A stretch of DNA of 64,000 nt from Camarhynchus parvulus (lineage: Eukaryota; Chordata; Aves; Passeriformes; Thraupidae). The position numbers were made by a program, and so were the translations under genes. Positions 60,701 to 64,000 of this stretch are shown here, piece by piece. Where the stretch lies: NCBI RefSeq assembly GCF_901933205.1, contig NC_044574.1:23855733-23919732 (forward strand). Direction: 5' to 3'. A model generated the notes under the pieces. The model was not told the origin of the DNA and ran no database searches. It worked only from the letters and a program-made list of their open reading frames with translations. Positions within the stretch are counted from its first letter, which is position 1; each line of letters starts with the position of its first letter.

Positions 60701-62082
60701 AAAAAGAGAAGAAACTTGAGATTCTAGCACAAGGTAGCTTTGTGCAGGTTTCTGTTGATGGCAAAGAGAACGTGGAAAGTTGCATGGCAGACACTTGATA
60801 ACCGGGCACCAAGAAAAATGCCTTTTTATGTTAAATCCTGTAGGTCCAGGAGGCTTCTGAAAAACTGAAAATATACCCTTTTTCCCAAAGTAGCTGGCCA
60901 TGAAGTAAGGGGAGGAGCTGGCAGAATAAATCCAAAGGAGGATTTTTGAAGCTGGAGTGTGCCTGTTGCACTAATTTGATCTAGACATTATCTTGTGGGT
61001 CTCTAGATAAAGCCTCATATAAAGTAAAGAAGGTACTTACATCTTGATGGCAAGAGTGTGATCATCATATGTGCAGCTTTTTTGGTTTTTTTCCTATTCT
61101 TCAGTTATGTGTGAGCACCATCAGTTTGCCATCTGAAAATCAGGCTGTGTGTTCTGCAAAGGCTGGGAGTGGGCAGCTGGCTCACTCCCCAAGTGCCTTC
61201 TTGGGTGCCCTTGCAGGAAACCTTATGGAAGACAGCCACAATTTACCAGGGTTTATCTAATTACTCTAAAACTTGAGAGTTGAGATTTTGGGCAGTAGGA
61301 TATGTTTTTGCAAACCCATTCATAGGTTTTTTCCTTTGATTTCTCTGAATAGGCTCTCACAGCATTTGTCTGAGAGCTTTATGCCTCTCAAGCATTTTGA
61401 GTAAAAGTCTGTGTTTTATTGATACTCACTTCGCTCATTAGATGCTACTGAGATCCCAAATTCTGAAAACAAATATAAATTGGGAGGAAATAAACAAGCA
61501 GACATTTACACATGAAAAAAAAAAATTGCTAAGAAACTCTTAGTGATAGATTTGAGTAAACAAAGTTGATTTGGAACTTTGTAATATCTTACCACCTCGT
61601 AAAGAACTTCATGGGCTTTTTTCCAGTACTTAAATAAGGGCAGTGAATGAAAATTCTAAAGCTAGAATTTTTCTTCATTGGCTTTATCAAAATCTAGATT
61701 GTTGTCTCACATTAACTGAATATCTGAGCTTTATGCAAACTATTTGCTTGACATATTAATTTTTGACTGGGCAAGAAGGTATTGAAGTTTAAACTTGTTC
61801 TATAAATGCAGTTCCTGTGGAGATTATTGTGACTGCCAGAATGAGGAGCATTGCCATCTCTATTTCAGGGGAAAATGAATTTCAACATAACAATGTTATG
61901 ACAAACTGAGTTGAAGTTCATTTTACAACTCTTCACAGGCATTTATGAGTCAGGATGACACACAGAAGTAGGATTTGATTGTCAGTCTTCAGCTGTGTTT
62001 TATTCCATCTAGCCATGTATACAATGTTGAATATGTGTAGGTGCAGGACACCTGCCCATTTCATCCCTCCACGTACATTCAG
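51789..62082 (+). other. LIMCH1: LIMCH1 intron 1, middle part
   Basis: About 10 kb of AT-rich intronic sequence. I found no exon, recognisable transposon or RNA gene. A TTAGACTTAAG-type direct repeat lies at 56,200-56,230 and an especially AT-rich stretch at about 59,330-59,790. Confidence 0.5.
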
Positions 62083-62568
62083 TTAAGGGCTTGTGGATAG
62101 AGGAATGAAGAGGGTGACCAGCTTCACATAGCTGGAGGCAGCTCCTGTCACCTGATGTAGGCTGGCCCTCATCTCTAGCCAAAAGACCACCTGTCTCTGA
62201 GGGCTGGTCTCAGAGATGGCCTTTGCTATGAGGTGAGGCACAGCTAGCAACCTTTTCCATTGGGCTTGGCTGGCATCCTGGAAAATAGCCTGTTTGTGGA
62301 TTTTCTTCTTTAACTCTCTGTAGCAGAGATCCTCCTCATCATTGCTGAACCTGGGAACATGCTTGCCTTCTACTGAGGGCATCTGCCAGATTTCTGACCT
62401 AACTTGGCTATCAAAAGGCCCCTAGGTGCTGTTTTTGCATAGCACATTAAAGAGCCTTGATGCTTCAGTTAGGTTAAGGATATCTTTTATGTGCAGCTCT
62501 TCCACCCAAGCCCCTGAACTCCTGTGGCAGTATTTCCATACTTCCATGCTGTCAGTTTCTGGGACTTG
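62083..62568 (-). pseudogene. Broken minus-strand reading frame, family not recognised
   Basis: On the minus strand a frame runs for about 160 codons from about 62568 down to 62083 with one in-frame TAG (62422-62424). Upstream of the stop it reads VPETDSMEVWKYCHR, then WVEELHIKDILNLTEASRLF; downstream it reads MPSVEGKHVPRFSNDEEDLC, ELKKKIHKQ, SQAQWKRLLAVPHLIAK and WLEMRASLHQVTGAASSYVK. The composition (mixed charged and amphipathic helix-like residues, little low complexity) is unusually protein-like for this AT-rich intron. The stop codon suggests a decayed gene or transposon fragment. I do not recognise the family. There is no clear poly(A) tail or splice sites. Confidence 0.4.
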
Positions 62569-64000
62569 CTACTGTGACCCCTAAGAATGTTACTAGGTAA
62601 CACTAACTGGGAGGTGATTTTCTCTGGTGTGAGAATCACCCCTCTTTCCCACCTTCTTCTTATCTCCTGCTTTGTAGATTTTAGCCCATTTTAGAGTGGA
62701 AACAGGACCTTGTTCACAGCTAAGTAGATGAGTCCTTTAGTTCTTGATAACCGTTACCCCTTGGTATATGTACACAGAATCTAACCAGATAATCAGTATG
62801 AAACACTTGTTCCTAGTTGACATTGTCCAAACAGCACTAAAAGCATCATATATGGGAACAGCTGTACTTCTCCTGCATTCTGTGTAAAATCTGCCTCTAG
62901 GGTAGGCACACAGGTAGATGGGTATTGTCTCCAGCTAGACCTAGGAATGTGCCTTTTGAACTAGGATATCTGAGGTGAGCCAGCTATGGTGCCTGGAAAA
63001 TGTTCTGTAATAAATGGGGACATCTGAGTGCCTGCAGTGCAGAGCCTGGCCTGTCAGTTTGGTGACAAGATTCATCCAGCTGTATCACTGATGCAGCTCA
63101 ATGGGGAATACTCTGGAAGGGGAAGGCTATATTGAGAGCACAGCTTGAGTGACGCCTGTGGCCATCTTCAGGCATGCCATTCCTTTTCTAAAACATACAC
63201 TGAAACCAAATATCCTGTCACGTCCAACTGTTCCTGGAATTCCCTCCTCCTCCTCCCTCTCTACCCAGATCCTGATTCTCTCCCTCCTCCTCTGTCCCAT
63301 CCAAATGGTTTGCTGGCCTCAAGAAAGACTGGGTGTCAGCCACACTTCCTGACCATGAGACTTGTAGTGTTTCTCCTCTGTTTTTATGTGCTGACCATGC
63401 TGCCATCAGAATCGATGCCATGGAGAAGGCTTGCTCTCTTCAGTACCTTTTTTAGCCCAGCCAAAACCCATCCTAGAGATGGGCTGATCCACTCTAATGC
63501 TAAGCAGGCCCTGCAACACCCTCCAGGCAGGGCTTTATCGTTGAAAAAGTGTCAACTGGAAATGTAATCGGTCATATAATAGGTCAAAATACACCAGAAT
63601 GTGTATTTAATGCCTGATTCCATTGCCTGATTCCATTGCAACTGATATTTGGTTTGATTGTTTCCACTGCTGTAATTGACCAAGCCTCTAGGTTTCCCAG
63701 GGGCAATGGGCTCAAAGAAAGGGCACATAAATTTGTATTTTTAAAGTTTTGTTGTGTTTAAATTAAGCCAGAAAAATGGTGTGTCCTTGTTGTTCTCGGA
63801 GCTATGAGGCGAAGGCCATGCTGCAGTGGCAGCCTGCTGTGTGTGGAGGAGTGGCTGCTCTCCATGAAATGAGCTGTCAGGTGCTGCTTCAGCCCAGCCT
63901 TTCAGTGCCTGAGGCTCGCCTCAGAGCACAGCTGTGGTGCTCAGCTCTGTGCAGGGCTCCTGGGGCCACAAGTGGGCTCTCAGGATTTTTCTGTTTAGCT
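62569..64000 (+). other. LIMCH1: LIMCH1 intron 1, distal part to window edge
   Basis: No exon recognised. A 14-bp tandem pair (TGCCTGATTCCATT, twice) lies at about 63,612-63,639. A 140-codon + frame at 63,145-63,567 has no ATG at its beginning and a low-complexity Ser/Pro/Leu composition, and is not called. Confidence 0.5.

Noticed and set aside
63145..63567. 140-codon + frame near the window end
   Set aside because: It does not begin with ATG (an internal TTG is used), the composition is Leu/Pro/Ser-rich, and no family, splice site or codon bias supports it.
1..64000. tRNA, rRNA, CRISPR or prokaryote-style operons
   Set aside because: No cloverleaf with the TTCNANNC box, no rRNA-like stretch and no spaced direct-repeat array was seen. 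The window is vertebrate nuclear DNA, where CRISPR arrays and operons are not expected.

Overview
This is vertebrate nuclear DNA, almost certainly from a bird. Four CR1-type LINE fragments plus smaller antisense 3' tails, compact intron-exon genes with CpG-island promoters, and the neighbouring pair UCHL1-LIMCH1 (adjacent and co-directional on human chromosome 4p) all fit an avian chromosome. I cannot name the species from the sequence alone.

Layout. 1-11,080 is non-coding DNA of ordinary base composition. It carries a degraded CR1 LINE (about 1,880-3,410, + strand) and an antisense CR1 tail (about 10,161-10,305). 11,080-16,380 is a complete UCHL1 gene on the + strand: CpG island, TATA box, nine coding exons including a 12-nt microexon, stop codon and poly(A) signal. 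It predicts a 224-residue ubiquitin C-terminal hydrolase with all catalytic residues present. 16,380-39,400 is a roughly 23-kb intergenic stretch with a CR1 3' fragment, a small antisense CR1 tail, and a few local repeats; I see no convincing gene in it. 39,410-40,960 is a second CpG island that holds the first coding exon of LIMCH1 (32 codons, then a consensus splice donor). From 40,379 to the end of the window is LIMCH1 intron 1, which is still open at 64,000. Inside it lie a perfect (TCCTTC)30 tract, a CR1 fragment, a striking 29-bp x 39 minisatellite with higher-order structure, and an unexplained broken reading frame on the minus strand near 62.1-62.6 kb.

The two genes do not form a functional unit. 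UCHL1 is a neuronal/germline deubiquitinase of the ubiquitin-proteasome system and LIMCH1 is an actomyosin regulator; they share only ancient synteny. I did not find a novel biological system. The most interesting unexplained items are the minisatellite, the hexanucleotide tract, the GC-rich repeat in UCHL1 intron 2, and the broken minus-strand reading frame at 62 kb.
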